Assembly (NCBI GenBank): GCA_023410055.1
Contig: JAEYQK010000039.1
Location: 62,001-126,000 of the forward strand
Length of the DNA stretch: 64,000 bases
DNA from: Acidobacteriota bacterium
GTDB lineage: Bacteria > Acidobacteriota > Terriglobia > Terriglobales > Acidobacteriaceae
Reading direction: 5' to 3'
Made by a program: the position numbers and the translations under genes. Shown here one piece after another: positions 8,401 to 15,977 of the stretch. Position 1 is the first letter of the stretch, and each line of letters starts with the position of its first letter. The notes under the pieces are model-generated. The model did no database searches. It was not told where the DNA came from and was given only the letters and a program-made list of their open reading frames with translations.

Positions 8401-9246
8401 ATGAGCAGAAGCCAACTAAAGCTAGGAATCGTCATCTTGTTCATCTTGATGAGCGTTCCGGCTGTTTTTGCACAACTTGCATTGGCGACGGCGACGCCCT
8501 CGAATGCCGCTGATTTCGGTATCCGCGACGCGGGCGCACTCGTCCGCAGTCTGCCTTCCACGGTTTCACCGCCGAAGATGTCTCCCGAATTAGCCTTACA
8601 GGTTTATCAGCAGAGGCAACAGGAACAGGCCGTCAAGCTCGCGGCGTATTCCGATCAGACCGTTATGGTCGCCGATCTCCCCGACAGCAAGCAGAAAGGC
8701 GAGTACCAGCTCGAACGATCCTATGCTGCCCCGAACACACTGAAGTTCAAGCCGGTCAAGTTCAACGGTGACAATTTCGTGAAGAACAACGTGCTCGTGC
8801 GGCTATTGCAATCGGAAGTCGATCACGTTGTGAAGCAAGAGTCTTCGCTGACGGCCGTCAACGAGAAGAACTATAAGTTCTCTCTCAAATCTTCTGAAGT
8901 GCTGGACGGTCGCCCGGTTTACGTTTACAACGTCAAGCCGGTGAAGAAGCGCGTGGGGCTGTTTAAGGGTAAGGTCTTCATCGACGCGTCAACCGGCAGC
9001 ATTGTGAAAGCCGAGGGAAGCATGGTCAAATCACCGTCCATCTTCATTCGCAAGATGGAATTCGTGCAGGACTACGCTGAGGTGGCTGGATTCGTTTTCC
9101 CGACCCACATCCATTCGGTCGCAAAGGTCCGAATCATAGGCCGCACAATCGTGGACATCTTCCATCGAGATTACCAACCCAAGGCCAGCACCGATGTGAG
9201 GACTGCGTCCAACAGCTTCGCCACCAGCTCGATGGGATCGAATTAG
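8401..9246 (+). CDS. Exported LolA/LolB-fold-like protein
   Basis: Protein of 281 residues starting with a signal peptide (QLKLGIVILFILMSVPAVFA) from ATG 8401; an earlier in-frame ATG at 8341 would place 20 residues before it and is rejected. The mature part is a beta-rich, lipoprotein-carrier-like sequence. The segment GRPVYVYNVKPVKKRVGLFKG followed by VFIDASTGSIVKAEGSM is the strand pattern of proteins that bind or sort lipids (outer membrane lipoprotein-sorting type). No lipobox is present, so it should be soluble in the periplasm. It is divergent from thyX and followed by the ligase gene after about 100 bp. The fold assignment is inference from pattern only. Confidence 0.65.
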   Translation: MSRSQLKLGIVILFILMSVPAVFAQLALATATPSNAADFGIRDAGALVRSLPSTVSPPKMSPELALQVYQQRQQEQAVKLAAYSDQTVMVADLPDSKQKGEYQLERSYAAPNTLKFKPVKFNGDNFVKNNVLVRLLQSEVDHVVKQESSLTAVNEKNYKFSLKSSEVLDGRPVYVYNVKPVKKRVGLFKGKVFIDASTGSIVKAEGSMVKSPSIFIRKMEFVQDYAEVAGFVFPTHIHSVAKVRIIGRTIVDIFHRDYQPKASTDVRTASNSFATSSMGSN

Positions 9247-9350
9247 GCTCACCCCCTATCAGTACTTCCTGAAATGTCAATCTAGCCTCTGCCTGGACTG
9301 CCTCGTTCCGTGTCGCTGATCTGCCGAAGAGTCGCATCCTACTTGAGGCA

Positions 9351-11150
9351 ATGGAACGGCTTGCGCGTGTCGCGGAGGCTATCGCCGCCACCACCAAGAA
9401 GAACGAGAAGGTCCGGCTGCTTGCTGACTATTTCCGGTCTCGGTCAGTGGAAGAGGCCGCGGTCTCGGCCATCTACCTTTCAGGACGCCCGTTCGCAGCG
9501 TGGGAGCAGCGAACGCTGCAAGTAGGGGGACGCCTGCTGTGGGCTGTGGTGGCGCAGGTTTCCGGCCAGCCTGAGGTCGCACTCGCAGCGGCCTACCGCA
9601 AGCATGGCGATCTCGGTGCCGCCGCGGCGGAAGTTCTGTCGCGAAAGAAGTCTCGTTCCGGACTCAATCTCCTGCAGGTGGCGAAGGCATTCTGCCACAT
9701 TGCGGAGGCGCGCTCGGCAACAGCACGAAATACACTTCTGCGTGACTTGCTTGAAAACGCGACCCCGCTGGAATCAAAGTACCTCATCAAGATCATGACC
9801 GGCGAGCTGCGCATCGGATTGAAAGAAAGTCTGGTGGAAGAAGCCATCGCTGCCGCATATGGCGATCCGGTGCGCGACGTGCAACGTGCCAATATGTTGC
9901 TGGGCGACATCGGAGAGACTTTGCGGCTCGCATCCGAACATCGGCTGGGCGAAGCGCGAATGCGCCTCTTCCATCCGATCGGCTTCATGCTGGCAAGCCC
10001 GGTTGATTCGGCCGCAGCGGCGTTCGAATCGTTTACGTACGCGCAGATTGAAGACAAGTACGACGGCATCCGAGCCCAGGCACACGCGTCGGGCGGTCGT
10101 GTGAAAGTGTTCTCGCGCACACTCGATGACATCACCGAATCCTTCCCGGAAATCGTGCCCGCTCTCGCCACGTTCCCCGACGCGATACTCGATGGCGAGA
10201 TCCTGGCGTGGGATTTCGAAGCGCAACGTGCATTGCCGTTCTCGCGCTTGCAGGCGCGGCTTGGCCGGAAGCGTCCGACGCCAGGCATCATGCGCGATGT
10301 CCCGGTTGCTTACGTCGTTTTCGACGTTCTGTATGCAGGTGAGGAGCTGGTTATCGATCGTCCGCTTCAGGAGCGTGGTGTGTTGCTTGAACAGTTGTTC
10401 GCGGGCGTGGGCGAGAATGCGTCAAACGTCGAACTTGCGGTTGAAGATGCGCAGGGGACATTGCAGTTTGAGCCGGCAGTTATTGCCGAGAACCCCGGAC
10501 GGGGCACAGCCCCGTCCCTACACAATCCGTCCATGCAAGCGCCACGCGTAATTCGGGCGCCGATCTTGAGGGCGGACTCACCGCAGCAGCTATCAGAGCT
10601 CTTCGAACACGCTCAAGCTCGCGGCAATGAAGGCTTGATGATCAAGGACGTGAACTCGGCGTATGCTCCCGGCCGACGTGGAAAATCATGGCTGAAGCTG
10701 AAGCGGGAGCTTGCGACACTGGACGTGGTCGTCACCGCCGTTGAGCGGGGCCACGGCAAGCGGGTGGATGTGCTGAGCGATTACACCTTTGCCGTACGCG
10801 CAGGAGTAGCCGCGTCCAACGGCGACCTGCCCACCACTCCCGAAGGCGAGCCATTATTGAATGTCGGCAAAGCGTATTCCGGCTTGACCGATGCCGAAAT
10901 AGCCGAGATGAGTCGCTGGTTCGAGCAACACACGATTTCAGACAACGGCTGGCTGCGGCAGGTGGAGCCGAGCATCGTCATCGAGATCGCCTTCAACGCC
11001 GTCATGAGGAGCGACCGGCACAACAGCGGATACGCCCTGCGCTTTCCGCGGATTGTTCGCCTGAGGCCAGACAAAGTAGCGTCTGAAGCAGACACGCTGG
11101 ATCGGGTGAAGGAGATCTACGAACGGCAGAAATGGCCAGAGGCGGCCTAG
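9351..11150 (+). CDS. lig: ATP-dependent DNA ligase
   Basis: Seals DNA nicks using ATP; a second ligase beside the usual NAD-dependent LigA, probably for repair. The 599-residue protein has an N-terminal helical DNA-binding domain (1-215), an adenylation domain with motif I EDKYDGIR (catalytic Lys236), motif III-like FSRTLDD, ILDGEILAWD and motif IV EGLMIKD, then WLKLKRE (motif V) and an OB-fold. Residues 383-390 (GRGTAPSL) are encoded by a palindromic interspersed repeat that has another copy at 52673-52698, so the loop before the ILRADSPQQL segment seems lengthened by repeat insertion. The start is ATG 9351; the frame is open back to 9273 without another start codon. The gene ends 2 bp from a convergent gene. 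Confidence 0.9.
   Translation: MERLARVAEAIAATTKKNEKVRLLADYFRSRSVEEAAVSAIYLSGRPFAAWEQRTLQVGGRLLWAVVAQVSGQPEVALAAAYRKHGDLGAAAAEVLSRKKSRSGLNLLQVAKAFCHIAEARSATARNTLLRDLLENATPLESKYLIKIMTGELRIGLKESLVEEAIAAAYGDPVRDVQRANMLLGDIGETLRLASEHRLGEARMRLFHPIGFMLASPVDSAAAAFESFTYAQIEDKYDGIRAQAHASGGRVKVFSRTLDDITESFPEIVPALATFPDAILDGEILAWDFEAQRALPFSRLQARLGRKRPTPGIMRDVPVAYVVFDVLYAGEELVIDRPLQERGVLLEQLFAGVGENASNVELAVEDAQGTLQFEPAVIAENPGRGTAPSLHNPSMQAPRVIRAPILRADSPQQLSELFEHAQARGNEGLMIKDVNSAYAPGRRGKSWLKLKRELATLDVVVTAVERGHGKRVDVLSDYTFAVRAGVAASNGDLPTTPEGEPLLNVGKAYSGLTDAEIAEMSRWFEQHTISDNGWLRQVEPSIVIEIAFNAVMRSDRHNSGYALRFPRIVRLRPDKVASEADTLDRVKEIYERQKWPEAA
10497..10520. repeat. Interspersed palindrome inside the DNA ligase gene
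   Basis: The sequence ggacggggcacagccccgtc is followed by ccta. It is palindromic (ggacggggc / gccccgtcc) and nearly identical to the intergenic element at 52673-52698 (ggacggggcacagtcccgtc). It keeps the ligase reading frame. Confidence 0.75.
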
Positions 11151-11152
11151 AC

Positions 11153-11554
11153 CTATTTCTCATCCTTCTCGGACATAGCGCGGTCCACGGTAATGTCAGC
11201 GATGTTCTGCAGTCGCTCGAACAGCGAGCGCACATCCATTTGCTCGCGGGTCATTGGTTGCCCGATTCCTTCCTGGACACTACGCAGCATTTCCGCCGCA
11301 CGTTTCAGGCGCATTTCTTGCACCGTATCGGTGGGTGCGGAATTGTGATTACTCATGGCCACTTGAAAGTAATGCCATAGAAACAAGCGCATCTCGTCAA
11401 TCGACCGCTTGAAATCGCGAGCCAGGTCAAGGTTCAGGACCTCATCGACCACCTTCTGGTAAGCCGGTTCGTTCAGGCGAACCTCGTCGAGACGCTTGCG
11501 AATTTGGCGCAAGTCCTCCGAGACGCGGCGCATTCGCTCCACGACTTCTTGCAT
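11153..11554 (-). CDS. Hypothetical helical protein
   Basis: Protein of 133 residues, almost entirely alpha-helical and highly charged. A probable coiled coil runs at the N-terminus (VERMRRVSEDLRQIRKRLDEV) and a helix-rich rest carries DFKRSIDEMRLFLWHYFQV and MRLKRAAEMLRSVQEGI. There is no signal peptide or membrane segment. It is convergent with the ligase gene (2 bp between stops) and divergent from the DUF1385 gene. I do not recognise the family; the length and composition suggest a small cytoplasmic helical-bundle protein. Confidence 0.7.
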   Translation of the reverse strand: MQEVVERMRRVSEDLRQIRKRLDEVRLNEPAYQKVVDEVLNLDLARDFKRSIDEMRLFLWHYFQVAMSNHNSAPTDTVQEMRLKRAAEMLRSVQEGIGQPMTREQMDVRSLFERLQNIADITVDRAMSEKDEK

Positions 11555-11694
11555 AAAAGTGCTCTTCTTGCTCTTTTTGTTCGACTGGCGTCAAAATACC
11601 CCAAAACGGCTGTTTTGGCCACCAGAATCCCTCCCTGTTACGCTAGAATGGTTGTGTATCATCTGGTTAACGGGAATCATCTAATTTGCTAAAT

Positions 11695-12747
11695 ATGTCG
11701 AAGTGGCGGAATCACCTGCGCTTTTTGGCTGCCTTGCAGCTTCTTCCGGCTCTGGAAAGTAGCGAAGAGACTTTGGTCGGTGGCCAGGCCGTGCTAGAGG
11801 GGGTCATGATGCGTTCCCCCCATGCTTGGGGCATCGCCGTACGCAAGCCATCGGGTGACGAGACCGCCATGGGTAAAATCGTGTGTCACTCCGAGCCGCT
11901 CGACCGACCCTCCGACAAGCACAAGTGGATGGCGTGGCCGATGGTCCGCGGCGTGGTAACGCTGGGTTATGCGATGAAGCTCGGCTTCAAAGCTCTGAAA
12001 TTTTCAGCCGATGCGGCGCTCGACGGAGCACAGACCGAAGCAGGTGTGAAAGACGACGAGAAGTTCGAGATCAGCGGCTGGATGTTCGCCGTGAACATCA
12101 TCTTTTCGCTAGGCTTCTTCATCCTGATGTACAAGTTCCTGCCGCTGCTTGCGACCACGGAACTGCAGAAGCTCAGCCCGATCTTCAAGTCGCAGATCAT
12201 GTTCAATGTGATTGACGGAGTGATCCGACTGTTGCTCTTCCTCGGCTTTATCTGGGCGACTTCGCTGTGGAAAGACTTGCGTCGTGTTTACGAGTACCAC
12301 GGTGCCGAACATAAGACGGTTTTCGCGTTCGAAGCCGGTGACGCGCTGACTATCCCGAACGCGCAGAAGTTTTCGACGTTCCATCCGCGCTGCGGAACAA
12401 GCTTCTTGATGACGGTGATGATCATTTCCATCGTCGTCTACACGCTGGTTCCGGTACACACGTTCTGGGCACGATTCGCGATCCGCATCGCACTGCTGCC
12501 GGTCATTGCTGGCCTGTCTTATGAGATCATCCGCTTTGCCGGGAAGGTCCGGAATCGTGCCATGCAGAGCGGCAAAGCTCAAGGACCCGCAGCCTGGCTG
12601 TTTACCGCTCTTACTGCTCCGGGGCTCTGGCTGCAGCGCATCACCACCCAGCCTCCTTCAGACGACCAGGTTGAATGCGCCATCGTTGCTCTTGACCATG
12701 CCATGGACTTGGAAAAGAAACATGGCGGGGAATTGGTGCTGGCATGA
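11695..12747 (+). CDS. DUF1385 family membrane protein
   Basis: Protein of 350 residues with the family hallmarks near the N-terminus (GGQAVLEGVMMRSP) and the central YEYHGAEHKTVFAFEAG, plus HPRCGTSFLM. Hydrophobic segments lie around residues 120-145, 180-205 and 240-290, so it is a polytopic inner membrane protein. The conserved His/Glu/Cys residues suggest metal binding, but the function is unknown. In many genomes DUF1385 genes precede prfA, as here. The chosen start is ATG 11695; a TTG 9 bp earlier is in frame. The C-terminal tail (VECAIVALDHAMDLEKKHGGE) is a conserved helix. Confidence 0.85.
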   Translation: MSKWRNHLRFLAALQLLPALESSEETLVGGQAVLEGVMMRSPHAWGIAVRKPSGDETAMGKIVCHSEPLDRPSDKHKWMAWPMVRGVVTLGYAMKLGFKALKFSADAALDGAQTEAGVKDDEKFEISGWMFAVNIIFSLGFFILMYKFLPLLATTELQKLSPIFKSQIMFNVIDGVIRLLLFLGFIWATSLWKDLRRVYEYHGAEHKTVFAFEAGDALTIPNAQKFSTFHPRCGTSFLMTVMIISIVVYTLVPVHTFWARFAIRIALLPVIAGLSYEIIRFAGKVRNRAMQSGKAQGPAAWLFTALTAPGLWLQRITTQPPSDDQVECAIVALDHAMDLEKKHGGELVLA

Positions 12748-12757
12748 GGAAGAGTTC

Positions 12758-12935
12758 TCAGTTCCCGGTTCTCAGTTCTCAGATTCACTTCTATTAGCGG
12801 TGCCGTGACCGTCTCCTCTTGGGCATCGCCCACGTTCGCTCCGTGAACGTGGGGCACCGTTACAATGAATTCATAGCGCGGTTCTCCAAGTTTGGGTTCT
12901 CTGAACTGAGAACTGAGAACCGGGAAACTGAGAAC
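12758..12935. repeat. Nested inverted repeats upstream of prfA
   Basis: An outer pair of arms (gttctcagttcccggttctc at about 12758 and ctgagaaccgggaaactgag at about 12915) can form a long imperfect stem. Inside is a second hairpin (cccacgttc..gaacgtgggg, about 12829-12855) of the type also seen at 39728-39753. The ACTGAGAACTGAGAAC unit recurs at 31125-31140. The outer arm ends only 6 bp before the prfA ATG, so a folded mRNA could affect prfA translation. This looks like one repeat inserted into another. Confidence 0.7.
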
Positions 12936-12940
12936 GACTC

Positions 12941-14020
12941 ATGTTTGACCGTCTAGACCAAATCGAAGCGAAGTACGAAGAGTTGACTGCGGCGCTTGCG
13001 TCGCCGGAAGTCATCAATGACTCGGCGAAGTACCAGAAGACCGCCAAGGCGCACAGCGAAGTTGCGCCTATTGTCGAGCGCTATCGCGAATACAAGGCGC
13101 TGAAGCAGGGCATCGCCGACAGCCGGGCGATGGTCGAGCAGGAAACTGACGCCGAGATGCGCGCCTATGCGCAGGAAGAACTCGAGTCGCTGGAGAAGCG
13201 CTTCGCCGAGTGCGAAGAGGAACTGAAGGTTCTGCTTCTGCCGAAGGATCCGAATGACGAGAAGAACGTCATTCTCGAAATCCGGGCGGGCACGGGTGGT
13301 GACGAAGCGACGCTGTTTGCGGCCGAGATTTTCCGAATGTACAACCGCTACGCCGAAACGCAACGTTGGCGCGTTGAAGTGCTGTCGACGTCGGAATCAG
13401 GCGTTGGCGGACTGAAGGAAGTGATCGCCATTATCGAAGGCCACGGCGCGTTCTCGAAGATGAAGTACGAAAGCGGCGTGCACCGCGTGCAGCGCGTTCC
13501 CCAGACCGAGACCCAGGGACGCGTGCATACGTCGGCCGTAACGGTTGCCGTGCTGCCCGAAGCCGAAGACGTCGATGTGAAGATCGACGCGAAGGACCTG
13601 AAGATCGATACATTCTGCTCGTCCGGGCCCGGAGGCCAGTCGGTTAACACGACCTACTCGGCCGTGCGCATTACGCACATTCCGACCGGAACCGTCGTCA
13701 GCTGCCAGGACGAGAAGTCGCAGATCAAGAATCGTGAGAAGGGCATGCGCGTTCTGCGTGCGCGCCTCTATGAAGTCGAGCAGCAGAAACAGCATGACGC
13801 TCTGGCGAAAGAGCGCAAGGCCATGGTCGGCTCGGGCGATCGCAGCGAGAAGATTCGCACCTATAACTTCCCGCAGAACCGCGTCACCGATCACCGCATC
13901 GGCATGACCATGCACCAGCTCACCGAAGTCATGGACGGCAAACTACAGCCGTTCATTGACGCGCTGATTACGCATTATCAGGCGGAGAAGCTGAAGGCAG
14001 AAGCGACTGTGGCGGGATAA
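12941..14020 (+). CDS. prfA: Peptide chain release factor 1
   Basis: Recognises UAA and UAG stop codons and triggers peptide release on the ribosome. The 359 residues match normal RF1 length. The GGQ catalytic motif is in SSGPGGQSVNTTYSAVRITH (about residue 230), and the stop-codon recognition region reads VPQTETQGRVHTS, with PQT in place of the classic PAT, a variation within RF1 proteins. The N-terminal helical domain and the C-terminal MHQLTEVMDGKL are present. The gene follows a DUF1385 gene, a common arrangement. The usual downstream prmC is not here; a hairpin follows instead. Confidence 0.97.
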   Translation: MFDRLDQIEAKYEELTAALASPEVINDSAKYQKTAKAHSEVAPIVERYREYKALKQGIADSRAMVEQETDAEMRAYAQEELESLEKRFAECEEELKVLLLPKDPNDEKNVILEIRAGTGGDEATLFAAEIFRMYNRYAETQRWRVEVLSTSESGVGGLKEVIAIIEGHGAFSKMKYESGVHRVQRVPQTETQGRVHTSAVTVAVLPEAEDVDVKIDAKDLKIDTFCSSGPGGQSVNTTYSAVRITHIPTGTVVSCQDEKSQIKNREKGMRVLRARLYEVEQQKQHDALAKERKAMVGSGDRSEKIRTYNFPQNRVTDHRIGMTMHQLTEVMDGKLQPFIDALITHYQAEKLKAEATVAG

Positions 14021-14045
14021 CAACTTTCAATCTGGATTCAGAGCT

Positions 14046-14069
14046 GCCGGACTGGAGTCCGGCGCTACA
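14046..14069. repeat. Interspersed palindrome (GCCGGACTGGAGTCCGGC)
   Basis: gccggactggagtccggcgc followed by taca. The arms are gccggact and agtccggc. A copy differing at one position lies inside gltX at 63125-63147 on the other strand, so this is a dispersed element. Confidence 0.75.
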
Positions 14070-14088
14070 TACTTCTTTGCGCTGCGCC

Positions 14089-14130
14089 ATCGGCTGATCT
14101 GGCGGTGTTTACGCCTCCAGATCAGCCGAT
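14089..14130. terminator. Bidirectional terminator-like hairpin between prfA and the GH51 gene
   Basis: Perfect 14-bp inverted repeat (atcggctgatctgg / ccagatcagccgat) with a 14-nt loop, lying between the convergent ends of prfA and the arabinofuranosidase gene. There is no strong T-run on either side. Confidence 0.65.
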
Positions 14131-14145
14131 CACTATTTAGTGCTA

Positions 14146-15798
14146 CTAGATTGCCAGCACCAGAACCGAGTAGGACCGTGCCGGAATCTGCAGGGACATC
14201 TTCGAGCCTGCTTTCGGCTTTTCGAGTTCCTGCGGCGTCACGCGATTCGGCTCGGCGAACGTATTGATCGCCTTCAGATCCTTGCCTGTCATCGTCTGGA
14301 ACTCGACCACCTTGGTTGGCGTCAGGTCATGCCAATCCAGAAGCAATTCGCGCGATTTCTCGAGATCGCGATTAAGAACGAAGACGTTCGCTGTCTTCTT
14401 CTCCGGATCAAGGGTCACCATGACGTCGAGGTACGGCACGTCGCCCAGGCCGGGGATTTGGACCGCGTTCTCGTCAATCGATTTGCCCAGAGTCGGCACA
14501 GGATAGGTCGGCCCTTCCGCAGCAACGTCGAGCGCGAAACCGCGAGCGTGATGCAAGCCCCACAAGTACGGATAATACGTGGTCTGCTTCAACAATCCAC
14601 TTTCGTTCGTCATGATCGGAGCGATCACATTCACCAACTGGGCAAGGCAAGCGAGCTTTACGCGATCAGAGTGGCGCACGAGCGAGTTGATCAGTCCGCC
14701 GACCAGCAGCGCATCTTCAAGGTTGTAAACCTCTTCAAGCAGATGCGGGGCTTCCGTTCTGTGGCCATCGGTGGCGTCGCCATTGCGCGCGCGGTACCAG
14801 ACATTCCACTCGTCGAACGACAGGAACAGCTGCTTGCGCGTGCGCTGGTGGGCCTTCACCAGATCGCAGACGGCAATGATCTCTTCGATCTGGCGATCCA
14901 TGGTCAGGTTCATCGCCAGATATTTCTGACTGTCGTTGAAGCACTCGTCGGTGTTGCCCCAATAGCGATGAAGCGAAATTCCGTCTACAAGGTCGTAGCA
15001 CTCTTCCAGCACTTGGCGGTCCCACTCGATGTAGGAAGGCATGAACGGACCGCTTGAGCCGCAAGCGATCAGCTTGACGGAAGGATCAACGTTACGCATC
15101 TGCCGCGCGGCATCGCGCGCTTTCTCAGCGTATTGCGGGGCTTTCATGTGGCCGATCTGCCAGGGACCGTCCATCTCGTTGCCAAGGCACCAATACTTCA
15201 CGTTGTGCGGCTGGTCGTAGCCGTGCTGACGCCGCAGTTCGCTCCATTTTGTGTCCTTCGGGATGTTGCAGTACTCGAGAAGAGCGACCGCATCCTCGAC
15301 CGAGCCGGTGCCGAAATTGAGTCCGAACAAAGGTTTGGTTCCTACAGCGCGCGCCCAGTCGATGAATTCGTTGGTGCCGAATTGATTGGTTTCGATCGTG
15401 TTCCAGGCGCGATCCAGCACCCGCGGGCGGTCCTTCTTGGGGCCAACGCCATCGAGCCAGTGATAACCCGACACGAAGTTTCCGCCGGGATAGCGCACGA
15501 TGGGAACACCCAGCTTGCGGATTTCTTTCATTACATCGGTACGGAAACCATTTGCGTCGGAGAGCTTTGAGCCGGGATCATAGATGCCCGTGTAAATGGC
15601 GCGTCCTAGTTGCTCAAGAAACGAGCCGAAGATGTTTCGATCGATAGCGGAAATGCGGCGAGTCGAATCAATCACCACGCGTGTCGGACCGGTTGCACTC
15701 TGTGCCCATCCGACTTTGCCCAGCATGCTGCTGGCAGCCAGCGCTGCTCCAGCCTGCCCCGTCGTCTTTAGGAAACTGCGACGCGATAACTTTCCCAT
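14146..15798 (-). CDS. Alpha-L-arabinofuranosidase, GH51, Tat-exported
   Basis: Hydrolyses terminal arabinofuranosyl units of plant polysaccharides outside the cytoplasm. The chosen start is ATG 15798 (GGAGG 4 nt upstream; the TTG at 15816 is less likely), giving a Tat signal with SRRSFLK followed by AALAASSML. The (beta/alpha)8 GH51 domain has the acid/base Glu in WCLGNEMDGPW (about residue 208) and the nucleophile Glu in FLSFDEWNVWY (about 330). IVRYPGGNFVSGYHW is the family's substrate-site segment. A C-terminal beta-sandwich follows (VVEFQTMTG, QIPARSYSVLVL). The 550 residues are usual for the family. There is no neighbouring sugar transporter, so it may feed a general uptake system. Confidence 0.92.
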   Translation of the reverse strand: MGKLSRRSFLKTTGQAGAALAASSMLGKVGWAQSATGPTRVVIDSTRRISAIDRNIFGSFLEQLGRAIYTGIYDPGSKLSDANGFRTDVMKEIRKLGVPIVRYPGGNFVSGYHWLDGVGPKKDRPRVLDRAWNTIETNQFGTNEFIDWARAVGTKPLFGLNFGTGSVEDAVALLEYCNIPKDTKWSELRRQHGYDQPHNVKYWCLGNEMDGPWQIGHMKAPQYAEKARDAARQMRNVDPSVKLIACGSSGPFMPSYIEWDRQVLEECYDLVDGISLHRYWGNTDECFNDSQKYLAMNLTMDRQIEEIIAVCDLVKAHQRTRKQLFLSFDEWNVWYRARNGDATDGHRTEAPHLLEEVYNLEDALLVGGLINSLVRHSDRVKLACLAQLVNVIAPIMTNESGLLKQTTYYPYLWGLHHARGFALDVAAEGPTYPVPTLGKSIDENAVQIPGLGDVPYLDVMVTLDPEKKTANVFVLNRDLEKSRELLLDWHDLTPTKVVEFQTMTGKDLKAINTFAEPNRVTPQELEKPKAGSKMSLQIPARSYSVLVLAI

Positions 15799-15977
15799 CT
15801 GGCCTCCACGACTCAATAGGCACGTATTCCACGCGGAATCATGCCTTTGTGATTTTCTTTGCTGGACAGCAATTTACGCTAGGAAAGCCGTTTCTCCAAG
15901 ATGTCTAGCGAGCCGTTTCTTTCGGGACGATTTTGGAATAGCGGGAAGCAGATGATGAGGGTAGTGGCTGGACTTGC

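Noticed and set aside
14140..15057. 305-codon plus-strand frame opposite the GH51 gene
   Set aside because: Antisense shadow of a clear glycoside hydrolase; no ribosome site or recognisable domain.
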